From: an uncultured Myxococcales bacterium
GTDB lineage: Bacteria > Myxococcota > Myxococcia > Myxococcales > Myxococcaceae
Assembly (NCBI GenBank): GCA_937980205.1
Contig: CALJKW010000021.1
Coordinates: 434,001-498,000 of the forward strand
Reading direction: 5' to 3'
Length of the DNA stretch: 64,000 nt
Shown here piece by piece: positions 8,448-16,676 of the stretch (position 1 is its first letter; each line of letters opens with the position of its first letter). The notes beneath the pieces were generated by a model. The model had not been told where the DNA came from and made no database searches. It was given only the letters and a program-made list of their open reading frames with translations. Made by a program: the position numbers and the translations under genes.

Positions 8448-10259
8448 TCACGGCGTCAGATCGAACACGAAGTTGTCCGGCGTGAACGTGCAGCTGCCGT
8501 TCGTCGCGAACCGCACCGCCCCGACGACCCACATGTCGTCTTCGCGGTTGAACTGGCGGGTCTGCGTCGTCCGCAGCACGCCGGAGCAGTAGATGCGCAC
8601 GGTGGCGGTGACGTTCGACGGCGTCGACGACAGCGTGAAGAGGTGCACGCCGACGGTGTAGTCGTGCGTCGTGGAGGCGCTGGTGATGCGGATGTTCTCG
8701 GGGCCGGTGCCGGTGATGTCGTCGCGATCGAGCGAGGGATCATCGGCGGTGCCCGCCGCGTCCCAGCTCGGGTTCGTGTTGAGCCAGTAGCAGTCGTACG
8801 GCGACGCGTTGGAGCCCCAGCCGTTGCGGTTGTGGTTGTTGCCGCCGCTCGGGTGCTGCAGGTGCAGATCCATGTCGTTGGGCCGGTTCCACGTGAGCTC
8901 GACCCACAGGCCCGCGGGCGGGGCGTTCACGGTGATCGTCACGGTGCAGGACGACGAGACGCCCGCCGAGTCGGTCGTGGTGAACTGCAGCGTGTGCGTG
9001 CCGACGACGTCGGCGTCGTAGTTCGTGCTGGTGCAGCTCGCCGGAGCGCTGAACGCGCCGCTCGAGCCCGCCGGTCGCGAGACCACCGTCCACTGGCAGG
9101 TCAGCGGCCGGCCCGCGGGCGACATGGCCGTCGTGGCCAGCGCGACGCTCGTGTTCGGGTTCACCGTGCGGTTCATCGGGCATGTGACGACCGGCGTGCA
9201 GACGCCGTCGTCGACCGTGCCGTCGCAGTCGTCGTCGACGCCGTTGCACAGCTCGGGGACCGGGCCGCCGGGCGTGCAGGTGCCGGGCATTCCGCCGCTG
9301 CACGCGGGCACGCTGCGGAAGCAGGCGCCCGTGCCGCAGGTCAGCATGCCGAAGCCCTCGTCGGTCATTCCGTCGCAGTCGTCGTCGGCGCCGTTGCACG
9401 CCTCGGTGCCCGGAGCGCCCGGCATGCACGTCTGCGCCATGCCGCTGACGCAGTTCTGCACCGTGCGCGTGCAGCTGCCCTGGCCGCAGGTGGTCGAGCC
9501 GAGCCCCTCGTCGGTCTGGCCGTCGCAGTCGTCGTCGGCGCCGTTGCACGTCTCGGCCGACGGCAGGCCGGGAGTGCACGTCTGCGCCATCGTCATCGAG
9601 CAGGCGGGCACGGTGCGCGCGCAGGCTCCGACGCCGCAGGCGAGGGTGGGCAGGCCGTTGTCGGGGGTGCCGTCGCAGTCGTCGTCGAGGCCGTTGCAGA
9701 GCTCCGCGCTGGGAGCGCCCGGCGTGCACGGCGTCGGCGTGCCGTTGATGCAGCTCGCGTGCATGCGGCGGCACTGGCCGGTGCCGCAGGCGACGTCGGG
9801 CTGGTCTTCGTCGATGAGCCCGTCGCAGTCGTCGTCCTTCGCGTTGCAGATCTCGGGGGCGGGGTCGACGTGGCCGGTGCAGGCGCTCCAGGCGCCGTCG
9901 GTGCACGTGGAGCTGCCGAGGCGGCACTCGCCGAGCTTGGAGGCTCCGCAGGACCTGACGTCGCCGTCGGTGCAGTGCGGCGGGCCGGCGTCGGGCTCGT
10001 CGATGCCGGCGTCGGCTTCAGCGACGCACTCGCCGGTGCTCGGCACGCAGACGAACCCCGCGCCGCACTCGCAGAAGGCGCCGCCGTCGGAGGTGCCCTG
10101 CTCGTGGCCGCTGCCGCCGCCGGTGTTGGTGTCGGTCCCGGAGTCCGTGTCGAGGGGGCCGACGACGGCGGGGACTCCGCAGGCGACGAGAGACAGCGCG
10201 AGGAAGGAGGCCGGCCCGAGGCGTCGCACTTGGGGACGAACGGTACGGCACGCGGGCAT
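8448..10259 (-). CDS. MopE-repeat surface lipoprotein
   Basis: 603 residues. Signal and lipobox 'ASFLALSLVACGVPA'. The middle carries five to six MopE-type Cys repeats of about 45 residues, each with a core like 'CNGADDDCDGQTDEG' followed by 'CGxGxCxRxVxxC'. MopE modules bind metal or form disulfide-rich surface rods; MopE of Methylococcus binds copper. An Ig-like segment follows ('QWTVVSRPAGSSGAFSAPAS') and then a C-terminal domain 'VELTWNRPNDMDLHLQHPSG'. The ORF opens 30 codons earlier, but the ATG at 10259 fits the signal peptide. Confidence 0.88.
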   Translation of the reverse strand: MPACRTVRPQVRRLGPASFLALSLVACGVPAVVGPLDTDSGTDTNTGGGSGHEQGTSDGGAFCECGAGFVCVPSTGECVAEADAGIDEPDAGPPHCTDGDVRSCGASKLGECRLGSSTCTDGAWSACTGHVDPAPEICNAKDDDCDGLIDEDQPDVACGTGQCRRMHASCINGTPTPCTPGAPSAELCNGLDDDCDGTPDNGLPTLACGVGACARTVPACSMTMAQTCTPGLPSAETCNGADDDCDGQTDEGLGSTTCGQGSCTRTVQNCVSGMAQTCMPGAPGTEACNGADDDCDGMTDEGFGMLTCGTGACFRSVPACSGGMPGTCTPGGPVPELCNGVDDDCDGTVDDGVCTPVVTCPMNRTVNPNTSVALATTAMSPAGRPLTCQWTVVSRPAGSSGAFSAPASCTSTNYDADVVGTHTLQFTTTDSAGVSSSCTVTITVNAPPAGLWVELTWNRPNDMDLHLQHPSGGNNHNRNGWGSNASPYDCYWLNTNPSWDAAGTADDPSLDRDDITGTGPENIRITSASTTHDYTVGVHLFTLSSTPSNVTATVRIYCSGVLRTTQTRQFNREDDMWVVGAVRFATNGSCTFTPDNFVFDLTP

Positions 10260-10329
10260 GTAGGTGCGAAAAGGGAATCGGGGATGTCGCGCGGCGGTGC
10301 CGCTGTAGTTGATAGTATCGGGTGATGCT

Positions 10330-11307
10330 ATGAGGCCGCCGTTCGTCATCAGCCCGCGTGTGCTCTCGCTCGCACAGGAGATCGAGCGCCTGGTCGGAAG
10401 GGCAGAGGGGCTCGAGCCGGTGGTCGCTCAGCCGTTGCTCCGGAAGCGGAACCGGGTGCGCAGCATCCGCGCGAGCGCGGCGATCGAAGGCAACACGCTG
10501 ACGGAAGAGCAGGTGACGGCGCTGCTCGACGGGAAGCGGGTGATCGGCGACCGCAGGGAGCTGCTCGAGATCACCAACGCGAACAGCGCGTATGCGTCTG
10601 CGCCGTCGCGCAAGTCGACGCGCGTGAAGGACCTGCTCGCCGCTCACCGGGAGCTGATGACCGGCCTCGTCGCAGACGCCGGCCGCTTTCGAACCAGAAG
10701 CGTCGGAGTGCTCGACGGCTCGAAGGTGACGCACGTGGCGCCGCCGCCTCAGCTCGTGCGGCGGCAGGTGACGCAGCTGCTGAAGTGGCTCGGTGCCGGC
10801 GAGGTCCCGCCGCTCATCCGCTCGTGCGTGGCGCACTACGAGCTGCTCTTCATCCACCCGTTCATGGACGGAAACGGACGGCTGGCGCGCCTGTGGCAGC
10901 ACGTGATCCTGCTCGAGGCGAGCCCGGTGTTCTCGTTCGTCCCGACGGAGTCGGTGATTCGAGACCGCCAGCAGCAGTACTACGAGGTGCTTCGCCGCTG
11001 CGATCGGAACGGCGACTGCACCGAGTTCGTCGAGCTCGCGCTCGAGGCGCTGAGGGACGCGCTGCGCGAGACGCTCGAGCAGCTTCGACCGCAACGCGTG
11101 ACGGCCGCCACCCGCATCGAGCGCGCTCAGGAGGCACTGGGCAACCGCTGGTTCTCCCGCGCGGATTGGCTGCGGCTGTTCCCGACCATCGCCACGGCGA
11201 CCGCGAGCCGCGACCTCGCCGAAGCCGTCGCCGCACATCGACTCGAGAAGAAGGGCGACCGCAGGCTCGCCCGGTACCGCTTTCCCGAAAAAGCAAAGAG
11301 CCGCTGA
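10330..11307 (+). CDS. Fic family protein (putative AMPylase) with N-terminal inhibitory motif
   Basis: 325 residues. The Fic core 'IHPFMDGNGRLARLW' is complete: catalytic His, the Asp/Glu-type metal ligand and the phosphate-binding GNGR. Upstream, 'SAAIEGNTLT' matches the (S/T)xxxE(G/N) inhibitory helix, so the enzyme belongs to the class with its own N-terminal autoinhibition. A C-terminal winged-helix-like region ('ALGNRWFSRADWLRLFPTIA') may bind DNA or target. Fic enzymes transfer AMP to Tyr/Thr/Ser of proteins. The ATG at 10330 is preferred to the TTG at 10309. It is divergent from the MopE gene, and the tRNA-Asp attachment scar begins 22 bp after its stop. Confidence 0.92.
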   Translation: MRPPFVISPRVLSLAQEIERLVGRAEGLEPVVAQPLLRKRNRVRSIRASAAIEGNTLTEEQVTALLDGKRVIGDRRELLEITNANSAYASAPSRKSTRVKDLLAAHRELMTGLVADAGRFRTRSVGVLDGSKVTHVAPPPQLVRRQVTQLLKWLGAGEVPPLIRSCVAHYELLFIHPFMDGNGRLARLWQHVILLEASPVFSFVPTESVIRDRQQQYYEVLRRCDRNGDCTEFVELALEALRDALRETLEQLRPQRVTAATRIERAQEALGNRWFSRADWLRLFPTIATATASRDLAEAVAAHRLEKKGDRRLARYRFPEKAKSR

Positions 11308-11327
11308 GTCTTTCGACCCAGCGGCTC
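11287..11327 (-). terminator. Ancestral tRNA-Asp / Fic bidirectional terminator
   Basis: A 13-bp stem with one mismatch (11298-11310 with 11315-11327) and loop TTTC. On the minus strand it is followed by TTTGCTTTTTC, so it terminates leftward transcription, i.e. the original tRNA-Asp operon before the element inserted. It overlaps the end of the Fic gene and may serve that gene too. Confidence 0.75.
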
Positions 11328-11328
11328 T

Positions 11329-11359
11329 CTTCTTCTCTGCGAGGAGTAGGGGACTTGAA
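11329..11359. repeat. Left attachment repeat (31 bp)
   Basis: Perfect 31-bp direct repeat of 25,770-25,800. It contains the last 20 nt of tRNA-Asp plus 11 nt of downstream sequence (ttcttctctgcgaggagtag lies inside it). The flanking bases differ on both sides at the two copies, which fixes the limits. It marks the left end of the integrated element. Confidence 0.93.
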
Positions 11360-11602
11360 GGCGGCGACGCGAGCCGGTCCTCGCCGGTCCTCGCCGGTAC
11401 TGGCGCGGAATCGCTGACGGCGGGGCAGGGCGGCGCCGAGTCTCGCTGGCCCTCACAGGACCCCACCGTCACAACGTCACAGCACGTCGGCGCCTTGGCG
11501 GACCTGCTGCTGCTCGGGTCGACCGCCATCGATCACCACCACCCGGCGATGAAGCGCGCGGCCGCGGCCCTCCCGGCTCACTGGCGAAAGGGCAGTCCAT
11601 GA
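11360..11602 (+). other. Detached 3' segment of the integrase gene (episomal C-terminus)
   Basis: No independent gene begins here. When 25,800 is joined to 11,360, as in the excised circle, the integrase frame continues for 80 codons (starting GGDASRSSPV, ending ALPAHWRKGSP) and stops at TGA 11,600-11,602. That stop overlaps the ATG of the next gene at 11,599 (ATGA), the same coupling used throughout the element. The codons are rich in G/C at third positions like the neighbouring genes. In the integrated state the segment is cut off from its start and promoter. Confidence 0.8.
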
Positions 11603-11859
11603 GAACGCCGATTGATCGCGCCGCTCCGACCTCCGTGCCCCGGGGCACACAGGTTCCGCCCGGGCGGACCTCCGACGACCGCCGCAAGGCCCAGCGCGAG
11701 CTGGCCCGCCGCCTCGGCCGCGCTTTCCGCGTGAGCTTCGACCTCGCCTTCAAGGCCGTCCGGGCGCGTGGCCGCTGCGTCGAGCTCACCGAGGCGATCG
11801 GCGAGTGTCGGGCGCTCGCGTTCTGCACCGCCGTTCAGATGGGGGCCGCCCGTGACTGA
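11599..11859 (+). CDS. Hypothetical basic protein, first left-arm gene
   Basis: 86 residues, Arg-rich (RRKAQRELARRLGRAFRVSF), with two Cys near the end. No family recognised. The start ATG overlaps the stop of the episomal form of integrase, so translation may be coupled to int in the circular state. It overlaps the next gene by 8 bp. No separate Shine-Dalgarno is obvious. Confidence 0.55.
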   Translation: MRTPIDRAAPTSVPRGTQVPPGRTSDDRRKAQRELARRLGRAFRVSFDLAFKAVRARGRCVELTEAIGECRALAFCTAVQMGAARD

Positions 11860-12199
11860 GCTGCTGCCGCGACGCGAAGATCAGGACTTCACGCCCGCAG
11901 AGGAGGTTGTGCGGGAGCGCCTCCTCGCTCGCACGAAGGTCATCAGGCGGCAGATGGAGGACGTGCTGCGTCTCTGGCTCGAGGGGCTTCCCGCGAAGGC
12001 CATCGCCGCGCGCCTGTGCGTGACGCGTGAGCGCGTCGTGTTCGTTCTCCGCGTGCTGCAGCTCAGCGGCAAGCCGCCGAAGCGCTCCCTCGTTCACCTC
12101 TTCAGCGAAGCGCGAGGGACGCGCGGCGCCTCACACTTCTCTCCAACGGAGAGCCTTCGGGCGGAGGAGCCGCTCATCACTCGCAGAACAGGAACATGA
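11852..12199 (+). CDS. Small helix-turn-helix protein
   Basis: 115 residues. The middle reads 'LWLEGLPAKAIAARLCVTRE' followed by 'RVVFVLRVLQ', a clear HTH of the sigma-region-4 or small-terminase type. The GTG start at 11852 overlaps the previous stop. Function could be transcription control of the left operon; similarity to small terminase subunits is possible, but no large terminase is present. Its stop overlaps the next ATG (ATGA). Confidence 0.6.
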   Translation: MTELLPRREDQDFTPAEEVVRERLLARTKVIRRQMEDVLRLWLEGLPAKAIAARLCVTRERVVFVLRVLQLSGKPPKRSLVHLFSEARGTRGASHFSPTESLRAEEPLITRRTGT

Positions 12200-12969
12200 T
12201 CATGACCGCCAGAAACTTCGAGCAGCTCATCGACGCCCGCCGCGCCTTCCAGCAGCTGAACCAGCACGCGGAGAAGCTCACCAAGGCCGAGGGCATCGCC
12301 CCCGCCGACGCGCTGATCCGCGCCATGGAGTTGCACCACGACCTCGCGCACCGTGCGAAGGGCCTCGAGGTGCAGGACGGCTTCAACCCGTCGACGCCGA
12401 TGATCAACCGCGCCGCCGACATCTGCTGGCAGCAGGTGCAGCCGTTCGTGAAAGACGGCTCGCACTCGGCGACCATCTCGCAGGGCGCCCTCGCCGACAT
12501 GTGCAAGAGCGCCGTGTCTCAGGTGATGTCGGAGGAGAACATCACCGCGGACCAAGCGCTGCGCGTCGTGGCGCACTGCGCGCCGGCGATGGTGAACGCG
12601 GCCGAGACGCTCGGCCTGGACAACCACGGCCCGTCGAACCCGGTGAAGGTCACCGTCGAGTGGCGCGACGACGAGACGCGGCCTGGTGGCGCGGGCTCGG
12701 TGAAGACCGAGACGCTGAGCGGCGTGCCGAGCTTCATTCACAAGCCGGAGCCGACGCCGCAGCCGCCGGGCATCACGCCGGGCGGGCCGCAGTCGCGGCC
12801 GTACGTCCCGTACGACCCTTCGCGCGGGTTCGCGATGGATCAGCTGCAGGTGAAGGCCGACGAGCTCGCGAAGACGCACAAGCTGTCCGGCGCCGACGCC
12901 CTCGTGCGCGCGATGGAGCTGAACCCGGAGCTCGCCCGCGCCGCGCAGGCCGAGAGCAAGCGCGCCTGA
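12196..12969 (+). CDS. Phage-type protein with duplicated 'ADALxRAMExxxxLA' motif
   Basis: 257 residues. Near the N-terminus 'PADALIRAMELHHDLAHRA' and near the C-terminus 'GADALVRAMELNPELARAA' are two copies of one helical motif, separated by a Pro-rich linker (PTPQPPGITPGGP). Comparable 'eAlr.vl.enPeLA' motifs occur in phage head or scaffold-protease proteins, but nothing else here identifies it as such. ATG 12196 overlaps the upstream stop. Product unknown. Confidence 0.6.
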   Translation: MIMTARNFEQLIDARRAFQQLNQHAEKLTKAEGIAPADALIRAMELHHDLAHRAKGLEVQDGFNPSTPMINRAADICWQQVQPFVKDGSHSATISQGALADMCKSAVSQVMSEENITADQALRVVAHCAPAMVNAAETLGLDNHGPSNPVKVTVEWRDDETRPGGAGSVKTETLSGVPSFIHKPEPTPQPPGITPGGPQSRPYVPYDPSRGFAMDQLQVKADELAKTHKLSGADALVRAMELNPELARAAQAESKRA

Positions 12970-12982
12970 AAGGAGCCCGACC

Positions 12983-13573
12983 ATGGACCCGAACGTGAGG
13001 AAGGCGCAGAGCGGGCTCGCCGACGCCGAGGCCGAGCTGAAGCGGCGGACGGCGAAGGCCTCTGAGGTCGAGGCGACGCTGTCGAAGGCCAAGGCCGAGG
13101 TGTCTCGGCTCGAGGGCCTCGACACCGTCACGACGACGGAGGTGGCGGAGCTCGAGAACGCGCGCCGGCGGCAGCGGGCCCTCGAGGCGCAGCTGGGCGG
13201 CGTGAACACGCTCGTCGAACAGCAGGCGTCCGAGGTGGCCATCGCGAAGAAGCGGCTGGCCGACGCCGTTCACGGCGACGCCCAGGAGCGGCTCGACAAG
13301 GCGGAGCGCGAGCTCATGCAGCGGGCTCGGCTCCTCGAGGACGAGCTCAGGATGAAGCTCGAGGAGCTGCGTCAGCTGGCCTCCGCCGAGTCGAAGGCCG
13401 CCATCGCCGCGGGCACGACCAGCTGGAGCCCCAACCGCGTGTTCCTCGTGTCGGAGCAGGCGCTCAGCCTGAAGAGCCCGCTCGAGCTGTGCGCGCAGGC
13501 GCTCGCGCGCATCCGCGACTTCGAGCGTGGGCCCGGGAAGCTCCCCGAGCGGTACCGGCACGTCGAGAACTGA
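12983..13573 (+). CDS. Coiled-coil protein
   Basis: 196 residues, almost entirely charged heptad sequence from residue 5 to 135 (for example 'LADAEAELKRRTAKASEVEA', 'ELRMKLEELRQLASAESKA'), then a short folded tail. Good Shine-Dalgarno (aaaggagc) before ATG 12983. No catalytic motif. Its place in the left operon suggests a structural or scaffolding role (inference). Confidence 0.6.
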   Translation: MDPNVRKAQSGLADAEAELKRRTAKASEVEATLSKAKAEVSRLEGLDTVTTTEVAELENARRRQRALEAQLGGVNTLVEQQASEVAIAKKRLADAVHGDAQERLDKAERELMQRARLLEDELRMKLEELRQLASAESKAAIAAGTTSWSPNRVFLVSEQALSLKSPLELCAQALARIRDFERGPGKLPERYRHVEN

Positions 13574-13575
13574 CC

Positions 13576-14040
13576 ATGACGACCCTCGCCGACATCGCGA
13601 AGCAGCAGGAAGAGCTGCGCCAGCGCATCGAGGAGGTGCGCTGGGCGCTGCTCGGCGCCGGGCTCATCCCGGGTGACGCGGACGCGACGAAGCTCGCCGA
13701 CGAGATGGTTCGCCTGGGGCACATCCGCGCGAGCCAGCGGACCGCGGTGCACCAGCTCGTAGCCTGCAGTGGCGTCGAGGCTGCCCGTCGCTTCTTCGTC
13801 CAGATGGTCGCGCTCGAACCGGACGAGGCCCTCGCGCGGCTGCGCGAGCTGACGCAGGAGATCGCCGAGGAGACCGGCCTGGCGAACGGCGACGCCGGCA
13901 TCGAGGCGATCGCCCGTCACCCCGCCCTGGCGATGCAGGCGAACCGGGCGCGGCACCGCGACGAGGACATCGAGCGCAAGTTCCTCAAGGCGCGCGGCAT
14001 CGAGCTCGAGCTGCTCGCGGCGGCGAGGGCGGAGAAGTGA
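13576..14040 (+). CDS. Hypothetical protein with a related P-x-L-A motif
   Basis: 154 residues, mostly alpha-helical by eye. It contains 'DAGIEAIARHPALAMQANRA', which resembles the duplicated motif of the 12,196 gene, suggesting the two proteins bind a shared partner. The ATG lies 2 bp after the coiled-coil gene stop. A 149-bp space follows before the tail gene; it holds GC-rich hairpin-forming sequence but no gene that I can support. Confidence 0.55.
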   Translation: MTTLADIAKQQEELRQRIEEVRWALLGAGLIPGDADATKLADEMVRLGHIRASQRTAVHQLVACSGVEAARRFFVQMVALEPDEALARLRELTQEIAEETGLANGDAGIEAIARHPALAMQANRARHRDEDIERKFLKARGIELELLAAARAEK

Positions 14041-14189
14041 CCGCCGCTGCCTCTCACGATGTGGTCCGGTGCGGCGGCGCCCGCGCCGAGACCCGCGGCC
14101 CCCGGGGCATTCCCTCGCCCTGGGGCGCCGTTCTTTCCCGCGGCCTTACCGCGATCAATCCGCATTCCTTCAACCTGGGAGCCTGAGCC

Positions 14190-16673
14190 GTGCCGACTCT
14201 CGAAGACCTCCTCAAAGGCGACAAGCCGGGCATCGTCTGGCTGCTCGACGTCAGCTTCGACGACTTCCAAACCGTCTCGTACCGGTGGAGCACCGCGAGC
14301 ATTCGCGTGCCGTCAAACTCGTTCGAGTACGACGGGCGCATCGCGAGCATGTCCCCCATCGAGCGCGGCTTCGGGCGCGACCGGCTGCCGGCGGCCACGA
14401 CGGTGAAGCTGCGCATCGACAACAGCGACTTCGCCGCCGACTGGCTCATCGACCGCGCCACGGTCGGCAGCCAGCTGCTGCAGGCCCGCTTCCGCCTGTC
14501 CGTTTTCGTCTACGACGCGCGCGCGTACGCGAGCGCCGCTGATGCTGTGAGCGGCGTGCAGGAGGTCATCAGCATCTTCATGTGCCTCGATCAGCCCGAG
14601 GCGATGGCGAACGCGATCGACCTGAACCTGGCGGACGACTCCCTCGGGCGCCTGGCCGAGCCGCTGACGACGCCCTCGGTGCGAGACTGGAAGGACTCCA
14701 TCACGCCGCTGGCGCATCCGTCGCTCAACCCGTTCCGGCTCTACAACCCCGTGCCGCAGATGGATTGGGACGTGCCGCTGCCGCTCGTGTTCGGGCAGGG
14801 CCAGCTCTCGACGCCGCTGGTGCCGGCGTACGCCGCGGTGGCGCAGTACATGGAGCGCGAGGAGACGCCGCTCACCGACGGCTCCATCGCTCGCGGCGTC
14901 CTCCCCGATGTGAAGTGGCCGCTCGTCGTCTGCGCGGCGAAGGCGAACAACCAGCCCGACGGCGTGCCAGAGATCGTCGAGCTCTGGGCGACGTACGGGG
15001 ACGACGTCGAAGGCAATCCTACCGTTCGCGGCCTGACCATCAGCATCCCGCGCTTCGGAAAGGACTCGAACAACTACTGGCGCGAGCTCTGGCAGCCCCG
15101 ACGCAGCGCAGCCTTCTCGAAAGGCGGCCGGCAGTGGCAGGTGGTGTGGATCGACTTCAACGTCGACTACTACGCCTCGTGGTTCCGCCGAGAGTTCGCC
15201 GACGATCGAAACACGCCAAGCGGCGCGAGAGTGTCTGCGGCTACCGTGCCGCTGGCCGGCCCCGGCTCACCGGCTCTTGCCGCCGGCGCCGGCCTGGCGC
15301 TCGGCAGCCGGGGCCACATCATGGGGGCGTTCAGCGCCTTCAATGTCCGCGCAGGCGCGCGCGGGGCGCTGAGCACCGTCACGACGCGGTATTCGGAAGA
15401 CGCCGGTGTCGACGTCCCGAGCGTCCGCATCGTGGACTTCATCTACGACGTCATCGCGTACTACTCGAAGGCCTCGCCGTCGGACATCGACAGCGCTTCC
15501 TTCGAACGGGCCGCGAAGGCGCGGGCGACGGTCGCCGGCGCCGGCATCATCCAGCCCTCGAGGCCGCGCCCGCTGACGAGCGTTCAGCGGAACGGCTGGA
15601 TTTCGCCGAACCCGCGCGACGGCATCATCGGCGTGCTGCGGTCCGCCTTGGGCGAGATGTGCGGCAGCGCCGACGTCGACCTCTTCATGAAGCGCGACGG
15701 CACTTACGCGCTCTCCACCATCGTCTTCGACTACGAGGCCGTCACCGGCGCCCGCACGCGCATCGTCGAGTCGCGCACGTCGCGCCAGCGGACTCGGACG
15801 CCGAGCGACGGAGAGCGGTGGGCTCCGTACAACCGCGTCTTCCTGCAGGGCCCGGGTGGTGCGTCCTACGGCCCGTACGACAACCAGGAGGCCATCGACG
15901 CGTGGGGCATCATCAAGCCCGTCACGCTGCAGGCGAAGTGGAACGCGCGCCTGTGGGGTGAGAACAGCAACGCCGGTGCGTCCACGGTGTGGATGTACCG
16001 CACTCTCGAGTCGAAGGTGCGGCCGGCCATTCGCTTCAACGCCGACCGGCAGTACCTGACGCTCGAGCTCGGCGACTACTTCGAGCACTCGTGGACACGC
16101 GGCGGGCAGAGCGCCATCTTCGACAACACCATCTTCCGACTGGAGTCGCAGCGCATCGACCCGGCTACGCTCGCTGTAGAGCTCGGCGCCATCTGGGCGG
16201 ACGACCTCGCCACCGACAAGCCCTTCCTGCTCGACGACGAGGATCTGTTGGTGCGACTCGACTCGGCTAGCCTGGGGATGGGCGACCTTGAGGTTGAGGA
16301 CGGCAACACCGAGGTCGTGGCGCCTGGCGCTGGATTTGTCTCTGAGGGGGTCGAGGCCGGAGACATTCTAGAGCTGAAGGATTCGAGCCAAGCGGACAAC
16401 GTCTTCACCCGCCACCGGCACATCCGCATCGCCGAAGTCACGAGCGACTCGACGCTCGAGCTCGACAGCTCCGATTCGATGGACTTCGACGCGCCCGGCG
16501 GCGCGACGGTCGTCGAGGGAGAGTGGCGCATTCTTCGCGGTGCTTCGACCTACCCCGACTCCGTCAGCGATCCGGCGAACTACCCCGACGACGGCGACAT
16601 GTACGGGAAGTGCTGCAACGAGAACGACGAGTACAGCGACGCGAGCGCTGCGAACCAGCTCTTGGACGGGTGA
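14190..16673 (+). CDS. Tail-hub / tail-tip-like phage protein
   Basis: 827 residues, the largest gene of the element. It shows features of hub or tail-tip proteins: an N-terminal beta domain ('GIVWLLDVSFDDFQTVSYRW', 'TTVKLRIDNSDFAADWL'), 'DWDVPLPLVFGQGQLSTPLV', 'IVDFIYDVIAYYSKASPSD' and 'DGIIGVLRSALGEMCGSADV'. From about residue 690 the sequence changes to acidic repeats with lower-GC codons ('ASLGMGDLEVEDGNTEV'), as expected of a receptor-binding extension gained separately. No other tail gene (tape measure, tube) lies nearby. Assignment rests on general architecture only. It converges on the lipoprotein gene with a 3-bp gap. Confidence 0.55.
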   Translation: MPTLEDLLKGDKPGIVWLLDVSFDDFQTVSYRWSTASIRVPSNSFEYDGRIASMSPIERGFGRDRLPAATTVKLRIDNSDFAADWLIDRATVGSQLLQARFRLSVFVYDARAYASAADAVSGVQEVISIFMCLDQPEAMANAIDLNLADDSLGRLAEPLTTPSVRDWKDSITPLAHPSLNPFRLYNPVPQMDWDVPLPLVFGQGQLSTPLVPAYAAVAQYMEREETPLTDGSIARGVLPDVKWPLVVCAAKANNQPDGVPEIVELWATYGDDVEGNPTVRGLTISIPRFGKDSNNYWRELWQPRRSAAFSKGGRQWQVVWIDFNVDYYASWFRREFADDRNTPSGARVSAATVPLAGPGSPALAAGAGLALGSRGHIMGAFSAFNVRAGARGALSTVTTRYSEDAGVDVPSVRIVDFIYDVIAYYSKASPSDIDSASFERAAKARATVAGAGIIQPSRPRPLTSVQRNGWISPNPRDGIIGVLRSALGEMCGSADVDLFMKRDGTYALSTIVFDYEAVTGARTRIVESRTSRQRTRTPSDGERWAPYNRVFLQGPGGASYGPYDNQEAIDAWGIIKPVTLQAKWNARLWGENSNAGASTVWMYRTLESKVRPAIRFNADRQYLTLELGDYFEHSWTRGGQSAIFDNTIFRLESQRIDPATLAVELGAIWADDLATDKPFLLDDEDLLVRLDSASLGMGDLEVEDGNTEVVAPGAGFVSEGVEAGDILELKDSSQADNVFTRHRHIRIAEVTSDSTLELDSSDSMDFDAPGGATVVEGEWRILRGASTYPDSVSDPANYPDDGDMYGKCCNENDEYSDASAANQLLDG

Positions 16674-16676
16674 AGT

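Noticed and set aside
11341..11360. Possible second tRNA-Asp at the left end
   Set aside because: Only the last 20 nt of the tRNA are present; there is no anticodon or D-arm, so it is an attachment-site fragment.
12196..12969. Major capsid or scaffold-protease assignment
   Set aside because: Only a short helical motif is reminiscent; there is no protease triad or capsid fold signature and no portal or terminase beside it.
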